A stretch of 44,242 nucleotides of DNA from Wenyingzhuangia sp. Its GTDB lineage: Bacteria; Bacteroidota; Bacteroidia; Flavobacteriales; Flavobacteriaceae. The notes under the pieces are model-generated. The model was not told the origin of the DNA, did no database searches, and saw only the letters and a list, made by a program, of their open reading frames with translations. The stretch lies in assembly GCA_020628175.1 (NCBI GenBank), contig JAHDFK010000013.1, positions 1 through 44,242 of the forward strand, written 5' to 3'. The position numbers and the translations under genes are program-made. Positions 15,466 through 23,729 of the stretch are shown here, one piece after another (position 1 is the first letter of the stretch; each line of letters opens with the position of its first letter).

Positions 15466-16896
15466 ATGAAATTACTAATAACAGGAACCACCGGATACAT
15501 TGGTCTACGACTAATTCCCGTATTGTTGCAAAACAATTACGAGTTGGTTTGCTGTGTTAGAGATTTAGATAGAATACCCGAAGAGTATAGCAACAATAGC
15601 AGTATTACGTTTATAGACGTTGATTTTTTAAGGGTCGATAGTTTAAAAAACATTCCAAAAGATATTGATGCTGCTTATTACTTAATACACTCAATGTCTA
15701 GTACATCTACGAGTTTTGAAAGACTCGAAGCCAACTGTGCTACCAATTTTAAAAACTACATAGAAACTACACGTTGTAAACATGTAGTTTATTTAAGTGG
15801 TATTGTAAACGATACACATTTATCGAAACACTTACGTTCTAGAAAGCGTGTAGAAAACATACTAAACAAAGGTACCTACAAGCTCACCACATTAAAGGCA
15901 GGTATTATTGTAGGTAGCGGTAGCGCATCTTTCGAAATTATAAGAGATCTGGTAGAAAAACTACCTGTTATGATAGCTCCCAAATGGTTAAATACAAAAA
16001 CACAGCCTATATCGGTTACCGATGTTATTTTGTTTTTATCTAGAGCCTTAGGCAAAAAAGAACTGTACAACAAATCGTACGATATTGTAGGACCGGAAAC
16101 ACTTACATACAAACAAATGCTTTTGCAATTTGCCAATGTAAGAGGATTTAAAAGGTACATCTACACACTACCCATTATGACTCCAAAACTATCGTCGTAC
16201 TGGTTGTATTTTGTTACATCTACCACCTACTCTCTTGCGGTAAGCTTGGTAGACAGTATGAAAGTAGAGATTATAGGAACACCTTCCCGTATCAATCAAC
16301 TTTTAAATATTTCACCTATACCTTATAGAAGTGCTGTAGAAAGTGCTTTTAAAATGATTGAACAAAACGCCATTATATCGAGTTGGAAAGATGCTGTAAA
16401 CACCACACAAGCTGAAGATCCGTTTGGAAAACACATAAATCCGCCAAAATTTGGATGCTTTAAAGACATACGTGCTAGAAAACTAGTAAACGAGTCACAA
16501 ACACTAGCTAAAATTTGGGCTATTGGTGGACAAACAGGTTGGTATTACGGAAATATTTTATGGAAACTCAGAGGTTATATTGATTTGCTTTTTGGTGGTG
16601 TAGGATTAAGAAGAGGTAGAACCCATATTGATAAAATACAAACTGGAGATGTAATTGACTTTTGGCGTGTAATTTATGCCAACAAGAGCGATAAAAAATT
16701 ATTACTCTATGCAGAAATGAAACTACCAGGCGAAGCTTGGCTAGAGTTTAAAATAAACAAAAACAAACTATATCAGAGAGCCATATTTAGACCCAAAGGC
16801 GTATTAGGACGTATGTATTGGTATGCAGTGCTTCCTTTTCATGGATTTATATTTAATGGCATGATTAACAATATTATTAACCCAAATAAACCATAA
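15466..16896 (+). CDS. NAD(P)-binding epimerase with DUF2867 domain
   Basis: 476 residues in two parts. Residues 1 to about 290 form an atypical short-chain Rossmann domain: TGTTGYIGLRLIPVLL nucleotide loop, CVRDLDRIP, AAYYLIHSM and HVVYLSGI, like NmrA/complex-I-assembly-type SDRs. The C-terminal about 160 residues (GWYYGNILWKLRGYIDLLFGGVGLRRGR..., DVIDFWRVIYANKSDKKLLLYAEMKLPGEAWLEFKI) match DUF2867, a ligand-binding fold. The pairing is known as one protein in many bacteria. The substrate is unknown; a lipid or hydrophobic compound would fit the DUF2867 domain. It is 4 bp before the photolyase gene. Confidence 0.9.
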   Translation: MKLLITGTTGYIGLRLIPVLLQNNYELVCCVRDLDRIPEEYSNNSSITFIDVDFLRVDSLKNIPKDIDAAYYLIHSMSSTSTSFERLEANCATNFKNYIETTRCKHVVYLSGIVNDTHLSKHLRSRKRVENILNKGTYKLTTLKAGIIVGSGSASFEIIRDLVEKLPVMIAPKWLNTKTQPISVTDVILFLSRALGKKELYNKSYDIVGPETLTYKQMLLQFANVRGFKRYIYTLPIMTPKLSSYWLYFVTSTTYSLAVSLVDSMKVEIIGTPSRINQLLNISPIPYRSAVESAFKMIEQNAIISSWKDAVNTTQAEDPFGKHINPPKFGCFKDIRARKLVNESQTLAKIWAIGGQTGWYYGNILWKLRGYIDLLFGGVGLRRGRTHIDKIQTGDVIDFWRVIYANKSDKKLLLYAEMKLPGEAWLEFKINKNKLYQRAIFRPKGVLGRMYWYAVLPFHGFIFNGMINNIINPNKP

Positions 16897-16900
16897 CAAT

Positions 16901-18382
16901 ATGTACAACAAAGAATCATTAGCTGTGGTTTGGTTAAAACGCGATCTTAGATTGCAGGATAACGAAGCTATACACAACGCAATTAACACTGGTAAAAGAG
17001 TTCTTTTACTATTTGTTTTCGAAGAGTTTTTACTTAACGATCCTCATTACGATAAAAGACATTGGGATTTTATTAAAGAATCTATTAGCGATTTAAATAA
17101 CTTACTACTTCCCTACAATTCTAAAATCTTAGCTGTCAATTCAGAAGTAGCCGCTACCTTAAATCAATTACAACAACATTATACAATCGATAATTTATTT
17201 TCTCATCAAGAAACGGGTCTATTAGCAACCTATCATAGAGATTTAAAAATAAAGCGCTATTGTAACAACAACATGATTTCTTGGACAGAAAACATTTGGA
17301 ACGGTGTTTTAAGAGGCATTCAAAATAGAAAAGGATGGGTAGGTAAATGGAAAAAATATATGCAAGAGCACCAATTTTCGTTTCATCCTAAAAATCAACT
17401 GCTAACTATACACGAAGTAGAAGAGTTGGAAAAACAATTTTCTGCTACCAATTTAGATACACCAGAAATTAGCCTTATTCAAAAAGGTGGAGTTACAGAA
17501 GCTCTAAAATACCAAAATGTATTTTTTAAAGAGCAGTATTTACTACATAAAAAAGTCACAAATAAAAAAGAATCTGTAGAAGCATGTAGTAGATTGTCTC
17601 CTTATTTAGCTTGGGGAAACTTATCTACTAGACAAGTGTGGCAAACAGCAAAAGCTATTAGACCCCTAAGTAAAAACAAAAAAGATATTGATGCATTCAC
17701 AGGTCGTTTGAAATGGCAAGCCCACTTTATACAAAAATTCGAAATGGAACATACCATGGAAAATTCGAGTATCAACAAAGGGTATCAAATGTTAAAGAAA
17801 AATATTTCTAAAAAATACCAAACCGCATGGGAAACAGGTAACACAGGAGTTCCTATGGTAGATGCTGCTATGCGTTGTATGAACGAAACTGGCTATTTAA
17901 ACTTTAGAATGAGAGCCATGGTGGTTTCTTTCTTTACCCACTTATTGTGGCAACCATGGCAAAACTGTGTGGTGTATTTATCTAAAATGTTTATTGACTT
18001 TGAACCTGGAATTCATTTCTCTCAAGTACAAATGCAAGCTGGAGAAACAGGAGTAAATACCTTACGTATTTACAACCCTATAAAAACAGGATATGAATTA
18101 GATATGAATGCTGATTTCATTAGAAAATGGGTACCCGAATTAGCCCATTTACAAACCAAACACATACACGAACCTTATTTAATGAGTCCATTAGAACAAG
18201 GATTGTACAACATAAAAATTGGGATTGATTACCCCTTACCTGTTATAGATTTAAAAGCCAACAGACAAAAAGCAAGTAAAATTTTATGGGAAATGAAAAA
18301 CGACCCAATGGTGATGGAAGAAAACGATAGAATTATAACAAAACACACTACAGGAAGCAACAAATTACACCGTGCCGTATAA
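16901..18382 (+). CDS. Cryptochrome/photolyase-family flavoprotein
   Basis: 493 residues. The N-terminal photolyase domain begins AVVWLKRDLRLQDNEAI; the C-terminal FAD domain has RLSPYLAWGNLS, TGVPMVDAAMRCM, GYLNFRMRAMVVSFFTHLL and RIYNPIKTGYELD...FIRKWVPEL. These proteins use blue or near-UV light and FADH- to split pyrimidine dimers or act as light sensors. By eye alignment with E. coli PhrB, the region of N378 to W384 reads FSQVQMQ, so the Asn near the flavin N5 and the flavin-proximal Trp are absent, and the outer triad Trp also appears missing; the middle Trp is kept (QPW). It therefore belongs to a divergent subfamily whose activity, repair or signalling, should not be assumed. It lies fifth in the operon. 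Confidence 0.93.
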   Translation: MYNKESLAVVWLKRDLRLQDNEAIHNAINTGKRVLLLFVFEEFLLNDPHYDKRHWDFIKESISDLNNLLLPYNSKILAVNSEVAATLNQLQQHYTIDNLFSHQETGLLATYHRDLKIKRYCNNNMISWTENIWNGVLRGIQNRKGWVGKWKKYMQEHQFSFHPKNQLLTIHEVEELEKQFSATNLDTPEISLIQKGGVTEALKYQNVFFKEQYLLHKKVTNKKESVEACSRLSPYLAWGNLSTRQVWQTAKAIRPLSKNKKDIDAFTGRLKWQAHFIQKFEMEHTMENSSINKGYQMLKKNISKKYQTAWETGNTGVPMVDAAMRCMNETGYLNFRMRAMVVSFFTHLLWQPWQNCVVYLSKMFIDFEPGIHFSQVQMQAGETGVNTLRIYNPIKTGYELDMNADFIRKWVPELAHLQTKHIHEPYLMSPLEQGLYNIKIGIDYPLPVIDLKANRQKASKILWEMKNDPMVMEENDRIITKHTTGSNKLHRAV

Positions 18383-18393
18383 GATAACAAACT

Positions 18394-18675
18394 ATGACCA
18401 CTACAAAATTAACAGAACTACAAATTGATAGAGTTATAGAGATGGCTTGGGAGGATAGAACTCCTTTCGAAGCCATCGAATTTCAGTTTGGTCTTTCGGA
18501 ACAGAAAGTAATTGAACTTATGCGTAAAGAAATGAAGTCTAGTAGTTTTAAAATGTGGCGCAAAAGAGTACAAGGTAGAGCTACCAAACATTTAAAAAAG
18601 AGAAGTTTTGTAAAAGGCAATTTTAAGTGTAGCCTACAAAGAAATATAACACAAAATAAAATATCAAAAAGATAA
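18394..18675 (+). CDS. DUF2805 / TIGR03643-family protein
   Basis: 93 residues. The core ELQIDRVIEMAWEDRTPFEAIEFQFGLSEQKVIELMRKEM followed by SFKMWRKRVQGRATKH is the hallmark of the TIGR03643 (DUF2805) family. It has a helix-turn-helix-like feel and a strongly basic C-terminus (KHLKKRSFVKGNF), so nucleic-acid binding is plausible but untested. The family is often found beside photolyase genes, as here: it starts 11 bp after the photolyase stop. Confidence 0.9.
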   Translation: MTTTKLTELQIDRVIEMAWEDRTPFEAIEFQFGLSEQKVIELMRKEMKSSSFKMWRKRVQGRATKHLKKRSFVKGNFKCSLQRNITQNKISKR

Positions 18676-18677
18676 AA

Positions 18678-19373
18678 ATGTCTACATATTTAATCATAGG
18701 AGCCTCATCAGGAATAGGAAAAGCAACAGCTAAATTATTAGCTTCTCAAAAGCATCAAGTTATTGGTACTTACAACGCTACTACACCAGAAGCTGTAGAA
18801 AATGTTCGTTACGAGCAACTAGATGTAACTAATAGTGAGTTGAATTTAGATTTTATTCCCGATCAATTAGATGGAATTGTATATTGCCCAGGAAGCATCA
18901 ATCTTCTTCCGTTTGCAAGAATTAAACCCGATGATTTTTTACAAGATTACAACTTACAGGTAATTGGCGCAATTAAAATCATTCAATATTGTATTCGAAA
19001 ACTTAAAAAAGGAACAAACCCAAGTGTTGTTTTATTTTCTACAGTGGCTGTACAACACGGATTTAATTTTCATACACAAGTTGCCGCATCTAAAGGAGCT
19101 ATTGAAGGTTTGACGCGTAGTTTAGCAGCAGAATTGTCTCCTACCATACGTGTAAACTGCATTGCTCCCTCTATAACCAACACACCACTTGCTGGTAAAT
19201 TATTAGGTAGCGATGCTAAAATAGAAGCCAATGCCGCTAGGCATCCTCTAAAAAAAATAGGAACTCCAGAAAATTTAGCAAAAACTGTTGACTTTTTATT
19301 AGGAGAAAGTGCTAGCTGGATTACCGGACAAATACTTAGTGTAGATGGAGGAATGTCTTCATTAAAAATATAA
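18678..19373 (+). CDS. SDR-family protein lacking the catalytic Tyr
   Basis: 231 residues with a classical SDR fold: the nucleotide motif IIGASSGIGKATA, the LDVTN acidic contact, VVLFSTVAVQ, the helix ASKGAIEGLTRSLAAEL, RVNCIAPS and the C-terminal WITGQILSVDGG. The active-site YxxxK is VAASK, so the proton-donating Tyr is Val (codon GTT) while the Lys is kept. The usual NNAG reads YCPGS. It may still bind NAD(P) or a ligand without normal dehydrogenase activity. It is 2 bp after the DUF2805 gene, seventh in the operon. Confidence 0.92.
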   Translation: MSTYLIIGASSGIGKATAKLLASQKHQVIGTYNATTPEAVENVRYEQLDVTNSELNLDFIPDQLDGIVYCPGSINLLPFARIKPDDFLQDYNLQVIGAIKIIQYCIRKLKKGTNPSVVLFSTVAVQHGFNFHTQVAASKGAIEGLTRSLAAELSPTIRVNCIAPSITNTPLAGKLLGSDAKIEANAARHPLKKIGTPENLAKTVDFLLGESASWITGQILSVDGGMSSLKI

Positions 19374-19395
19374 CCAACTTATAAATCTACTTATT

Positions 19396-19563
19396 ATGTT
19401 TAAAATATTTAATAATAATCCCGTAAAAAAATTACAAAAAAAACATTCGCAACTTTTAAAAGAAGCTTTTGATTTATCTAAGGTTAGTCGTCAAAAAAGT
19501 GACGAAAAAATATATGAAGCAGAACAAATAGCTCGTAAAATTCAAGAATTAAAACATATATAA
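19396..19563 (+). CDS. Lacal_2735-family small protein
   Basis: A 55-residue protein: MFKIFNNNPVKKLQKKHSQ, then LLKEAFDLSKVSRQKSDEK, then IYEAEQIARKIQELKHI. It matches the Bacteroidota Lacal_2735 family: a short Phe-rich N-terminus, then two charged helices with LxKEAFxLSxxxRxxSD and a terminal AExIxxKIxxL. No transmembrane helix. The function is unknown. It is 22 bp after the SDR gene and its TAA is 2 bp before the next ATG, so it is part of the operon. Confidence 0.85.
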   Translation: MFKIFNNNPVKKLQKKHSQLLKEAFDLSKVSRQKSDEKIYEAEQIARKIQELKHI

Positions 19564-19565
19564 TT

Positions 19566-20027
19566 ATGGCGTTCTATCAATTAAAAAGAGAACAATTTAT
19601 TAAAGCTACCATAGATGAAGTTTGGGATTTTATGTCTTCTCCTAAAAATTTAAAAGATATTACACCTAAGCATATGGGTTTTGATATTACTTCTGACAAT
19701 AAAGATGAAAAAATGTACGAAGGCATGATTATAAGCTATATTGTAAAACCAATGCTCGGTATACCTACCAAATGGGTTACCGAAATAACACATGTGGTTG
19801 ACAAAAAGTATTTTGTTGACGAACAACGTATTGGACCTTATAAACTATGGCATCATCAGCATATTTTAGAAGAAAAAAATGGTGGTGTTTACATGAAAGA
19901 CATTGTAACCTACGAACCTCCTATGGGTATATTGGGAGCTATTGCCAATAGTTTATTCATTAAATCTCAGTTAGATACTATTTTTAAATTTAGATTTAAA
20001 GCTGTTGACAAAAAATACAATCAATAA
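19566..20027 (+). CDS. SRPBCC-family protein
   Basis: 153 residues with the START/Bet v 1-like (SRPBCC) pattern: the opening strand FYQLKREQFIKATIDEVWDFMSSPKNLKDITPKHMGFDI, the central MYEGMIISYIVKPMLGIPTKWVTEITHV, the DEQRIGPYKLWHHQHILEE strand, MKDIVTYEPPMGILG and a C-terminal long helix. Such folds have a deep pocket for lipids or aromatic ligands. As last gene of the operon it could bind the product of the upstream UbiB/SDR/DUF2867 proteins; this is inference. It overlaps the convergent LysR gene by 7 bp. Confidence 0.9.
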   Translation: MAFYQLKREQFIKATIDEVWDFMSSPKNLKDITPKHMGFDITSDNKDEKMYEGMIISYIVKPMLGIPTKWVTEITHVVDKKYFVDEQRIGPYKLWHHQHILEEKNGGVYMKDIVTYEPPMGILGAIANSLFIKSQLDTIFKFRFKAVDKKYNQ

Positions 20028-20938
20028 GATAAAGACCAATTAAAGTTTTCGCGAACTAATTGGTCTTTATTTTTTTCTAAATATGCCACAAAAGCTTTAT
20101 GGGCTGGGGTTTGTCTTTTATTCTCTAAATACACCAAATTCCATTTGGTTACTATAGGCAACCCTTTTAACTTGTATATTTTTACTTCTTTTGCTTGCAA
20201 AGCATTTCTTAAACCAATAATAGGCATTAGCGAAAACCCTACATCAGCATAAATAGCTTGTTTAATAGCCTCGTTAGAAACCAACTCCATAGTGTTTTTA
20301 GGTGTAATTTTATATTTAGATAAATAAGTTTCCATAGCGGTTCGCGTAGCAGAACCTTTTTCTCTATACAATAGGTTTACTTTTTCTAAATCTTTTAAGT
20401 TCGCAATATTATTTTCTTCTGTATTCTTACCCATAAAGAACAATTTGTTCTCCATCAATTCAATTTTATTTAGTTTTACCCCTTTCGGAATTACAGATAC
20501 CAATGCAAAATCTGTAGCATTGTTTTGTAAATCGTTTACAACTATATTCCTATTAGACACACCTACAGAAATATCTATCCCTGGATAAGTATCCATAAAT
20601 CCTTTTAAAAAAAACGGAATTACATATTTACCCGTAGATACTACCGATATATTTAACTTTCCAACAATCAACCCCTGATATTCTGCAACCGTACTTTTTA
20701 TTTCTTCTGTGGTATCTATAATTTTTTTACACTTTTCTTCTATTACTTTTCCAAAATCTGTAATGTAGAGCTGCTTTCCCAACACTTCGGTTAATGGCAA
20801 CGCAAACTGATCTTGTAACTTTTTTATCTGTATAGATACCGCTGGCTGAGTTAAATACAAAGCCTCGGCAGCCTTGCTTATACTTTTTAACTCTGCTACT
20901 TTTAAAAATACTTTTAATTGATGTAATGTATAATCCAT
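20021..20938 (-). CDS. LysR-family regulator, likely of sbtA
   Basis: 305 residues. The N-terminal winged helix (residues 3-62) reads YTLHQLKVFLKVAELKSISKAAEALYLTQPAVSIQIKKLQ; the rest is a type-2 periplasmic-binding-like sensor domain (LNISVVSTGKYVIPFFL, GIDISVGVSNRNIVVNDL, LYREKGSATRTAMETYL). The family relatives next to inorganic-carbon genes are CbbR/CmpR-like. It is divergent from the sbtA gene with 118 bp between, the usual arrangement for a LysR gene and its target. Its 3' end carries, on the other strand, the terminator of the photolyase operon, so its last codons (NWSLSY) come from one arm of that hairpin. Confidence 0.93.
   Translation of the reverse strand: MDYTLHQLKVFLKVAELKSISKAAEALYLTQPAVSIQIKKLQDQFALPLTEVLGKQLYITDFGKVIEEKCKKIIDTTEEIKSTVAEYQGLIVGKLNISVVSTGKYVIPFFLKGFMDTYPGIDISVGVSNRNIVVNDLQNNATDFALVSVIPKGVKLNKIELMENKLFFMGKNTEENNIANLKDLEKVNLLYREKGSATRTAMETYLSKYKITPKNTMELVSNEAIKQAIYADVGFSLMPIIGLRNALQAKEVKIYKLKGLPIVTKWNLVYLENKRQTPAHKAFVAYLEKNKDQLVRENFNWSLSY
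20029..20070 (+). terminator. Terminator of the photolyase operon, inside the LysR gene
   Basis: A 14-bp stem (20029-20042, ATAAAGACCAATTA, with 20057-20070) and a 14-base loop, followed by six T on the plus strand (20071-20076). It lies within the 3' coding end of the convergent LysR gene. Confidence 0.88.
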
Positions 20939-20951
20939 AAACTAAACCTTA

Positions 20952-21019
20952 TATAAAACATAAAAATAATAAATAAAAATTAATGATTTATTCCTTTTAA
21001 ATTTGCTCTTATAAAACAT
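20952..21019. promoter_or_regulatory. LysR-sbtA divergent control region with a 10-bp direct repeat
   Basis: TATAAAACAT occurs at 20952-20961 and again at 21010-21019. Between them, TAAATTTG (20998-21005) is a -7 box for sbtA, about 51 bases before its ATG. The repeats flank this promoter and are candidate regulator contacts. Confidence 0.45.
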
Positions 21020-21056
21020 TCGTAGCTAACACTAACGAAACTTTAAACTCTAAGAC

Positions 21057-22016
21057 ATGAACTATAATTTAATAGTAGAAAACATATCTAATCCATCACT
21101 TTTGTTCTTTATTTTAGGAATAGTAGCTGTACAACTAAAAAGTGATTTATCAATCCCCGAGCAGAGTTCTAAGTTTATTTCTATTTATTTATTGTTATCT
21201 ATAGGATTTAAAGGAGGGCAAGAATTATCACATAGTGGTATCAACCTAGAAGTAGGTAATAGTGTTGCTTTAGGATTGGCCTTGGCACTCCTTATACCTA
21301 TTATTTCATTTTTTATCTTAAAGAAAAAACTAGGAGTCGAAAATTCTGGTGCAATTGCAGCCTCGTATGGTTCTGTAAGTGCCGTTACTTTTGTAACAGC
21401 TTGTTCGTTTTTAAATTTTGAAGGCGTGGAATTTAGTGGACATATGGTTGCCATTATGGCAATTATGGAAGCTCCAGCAATTATTGTTGGTATTTCTTTA
21501 ATCAACATGTTTCAGAAAAACAAAACAGGAAATTTTAAGAAAATCATTCACCACTCACTAACCAATGGAAGTGTATTTTTAATTATTGGAAGTTTATGTA
21601 TTGGTTACATGGCAACCACAAAACAGGCTGCAGACATCAAACCGTTTACCACCGATATTTTTAAAGGGTTTTTAGCCGTATTTTTATTAGATATGGGCTT
21701 AAAAAGTGGTAAACATATTAAGAGTTTATTAAGAAATGGAATTCAACCATTTGTGTTCTCCTCCATCATGCCTTTTATACACGGTTGTATTGCTCTATGG
21801 ATTAGTTTTTATATAACAGACAATACTGGAAACCAGTTATTATTTGCCATTTTAGGAAGTAGTGCGTCATACATTGCCGTACCTGCAGTTATGAAAGAAA
21901 GTGTCCCCAAGGCAGATCCTGGGCTGTATTTACCTATGGCATTAGGGATTACATTTCCTATAAATGTAATTATTGGAATACCATTTTATTACAGCATAAT
22001 AAACCTAGTAAATTAG
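21057..22016 (+). CDS. sbtA: Sodium-dependent bicarbonate transporter SbtA
   Basis: 319 residues, about ten hydrophobic segments. The opening NISNPSLLFFILGIVAVQLKSDLSIPEQSSKFISIYLLLSIGFKGGQEL is diagnostic of the SbtA family (DUF897). GSVSAVTFVTA, FLAVFLLDMGLKSG and the end ALGITFPINVIIGIPFYY repeat the inverted half. In cyanobacteria SbtA is a high-affinity Na+/HCO3- symporter controlled by the PII-like SbtB. No sbtB-like gene is next to it. In a heterotrophic flavobacterium it would feed anaplerotic carboxylation; some light-adapted marine flavobacteria are known to carry such transporters. The divergent LysR gene is the likely regulator. Confidence 0.92.
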   Translation: MNYNLIVENISNPSLLFFILGIVAVQLKSDLSIPEQSSKFISIYLLLSIGFKGGQELSHSGINLEVGNSVALGLALALLIPIISFFILKKKLGVENSGAIAASYGSVSAVTFVTACSFLNFEGVEFSGHMVAIMAIMEAPAIIVGISLINMFQKNKTGNFKKIIHHSLTNGSVFLIIGSLCIGYMATTKQAADIKPFTTDIFKGFLAVFLLDMGLKSGKHIKSLLRNGIQPFVFSSIMPFIHGCIALWISFYITDNTGNQLLFAILGSSASYIAVPAVMKESVPKADPGLYLPMALGITFPINVIIGIPFYYSIINLVN

Positions 22017-22090
22017 TAGAAAAAGCAAAGAATTCACTATTTTTATCTAGTCTTAAATTTTAATTTCAAATCAGTAAATAGTACCATTTA

Positions 22091-23725
22091 ATGAGCTCAG
22101 AAATATCGCCCTTAGTTAGGTTTTGGAATCTAATTAATCAATATAAAAAACAAATTAGACTTATTTACTATTATGCTATTGTTAGCGGATTGGTAAACTT
22201 ATCCTTACCGCTTGGTATACAAGCTATTATTAACTACCTACAAACAGGAGAGTTAACTACATCTTGGGTGGTTTTGGTTATTTTTGTGTTGATAGGAATC
22301 TCAATATCAGGTGTAATACAAATTAGCCAATTACGTATTGTAGAAGATATACAACAAGACATATTCACGCGCTCTGCATTTGAGTTTGCTTTTAGGGTAC
22401 CCAAAATAAAGCAATTAAGTTTAGACAAAGTACACGCTCCAGAATTGGTAAATCGTTTTTTTGATATTCTAACAATTCAAAAAGGACTCCCTAAAATATT
22501 AATTGATTTTTCTTTAGCAGCATTTCAAATTGTATTTGGTTTAACTCTATTAACCTTTTACAGTACTTATTTTATATTTTTAGGAGTAACCTTAGTATTA
22601 ATTATCTATTTAATATTTAAAATAACGGGACCTAAAGGATTAGAAACAAGCATAAAAGAGAGTAAATACAAATACAATCTTGCCCATTGGATAGAAGAAA
22701 TAGCCAGCAACGCAAAAGCCTTTAAAATATTTAATAAAGAACACCTACACCTAAACAAAACTGATGATATTAATATTAAATATTTAGAAAGTAGAGAAAA
22801 ACACTTTAAAATATTAATCAAACAATTTGTTCTGTTTATTGGTTTTAAAGTATGGGTAGCTGCTGGTTTGTTAGTATTAGGAGGATATTTGGTATTTAAG
22901 CAACAAATGAATATTGGTCAGTTTGTGGCTTCGGAAATTATTATCATTTTGATTATCAATTCTGTTGAAAAAGTAATTAGAATTATGGAGACTATTTACG
23001 ATGTGTTAACTGCATTAGATAAAATAGGATATGTTACTGATTTACCCTTAGATCAAGAAACAGGAAACGGACAATTGGTAAGTAATAAAGGAGTTTCTAT
23101 AGAAGTAAACAATTTAAAATTTAAGTACCCTAATGAAGAAGGGTATATTTTCGAAAACCTATCTTTTGATATAGAGGCTGGAGAAAAAGTATGGTTGCGA
23201 GGAGCTTCTGGTAAAGGAAAATCTACATTACTAAACATACTTGCTAGAATTCATACCATAAACGGTGGTGAAGTTTTAATACAAAACAGACCTTATAGTT
23301 TTTACAATATAGACTCTTTTAACGAAAACATTGGCTTTATAAACCCAAGCACAGGATTGTTTGAGGGAGATATAAAGGATAATATTTTAATGAATCGTAC
23401 TATTGATCCGGTGCTACTAAACGAAATTCTAGATGTATTAAACCTATCTGATTATATTGCTCGATTAAAAGCAGGAATGAAAACCGAAGTAGACTCTGAA
23501 GGAAGAAGAATGCCACGAAGTATCATTCAAAAAATTATTTTAGCAAGAACCTTGGTCGGAAATCCATCGCTCTTATTATTAGAAGATCCTTTACAATTTA
23601 TTGATGAAGAAGAAAAGAAATCAATTATTGATTACATCATGAACCCAAACAAACCTTGGACAGTAATTGTAATTGCCGATTATTTATATTGGGCAGAAAA
23701 ATCTAATCAAATTATAAAACTTTAA
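22091..23725 (+). CDS. ABC exporter with degenerate ATPase motifs
   Basis: 544 residues: an N-terminal exporter membrane domain (about 25-310, six hydrophobic segments) and a C-terminal nucleotide-binding domain. There is no peptidase C39 domain. Walker A is intact (GASGKGKST, near 371). The signature is RRMPRSIIQK in place of LSGGQ, Walker B is LLLLEDPL (Glu-Asp in place of Asp-Glu), and the H-loop His is absent (VIADYLYW). The equivalent Bacteroidota exporters I recall share this pattern, so it is likely a subfamily trait and not decay. With the HlyD and TolC genes that follow it forms a type I-like tripartite exporter; no cargo gene is visible. It is 4 bp before the HlyD gene. Confidence 0.9.
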   Translation: MSSEISPLVRFWNLINQYKKQIRLIYYYAIVSGLVNLSLPLGIQAIINYLQTGELTTSWVVLVIFVLIGISISGVIQISQLRIVEDIQQDIFTRSAFEFAFRVPKIKQLSLDKVHAPELVNRFFDILTIQKGLPKILIDFSLAAFQIVFGLTLLTFYSTYFIFLGVTLVLIIYLIFKITGPKGLETSIKESKYKYNLAHWIEEIASNAKAFKIFNKEHLHLNKTDDINIKYLESREKHFKILIKQFVLFIGFKVWVAAGLLVLGGYLVFKQQMNIGQFVASEIIIILIINSVEKVIRIMETIYDVLTALDKIGYVTDLPLDQETGNGQLVSNKGVSIEVNNLKFKYPNEEGYIFENLSFDIEAGEKVWLRGASGKGKSTLLNILARIHTINGGEVLIQNRPYSFYNIDSFNENIGFINPSTGLFEGDIKDNILMNRTIDPVLLNEILDVLNLSDYIARLKAGMKTEVDSEGRRMPRSIIQKIILARTLVGNPSLLLLEDPLQFIDEEEKKSIIDYIMNPNKPWTVIVIADYLYWAEKSNQIIKL

Positions 23726-23729
23726 GCTC

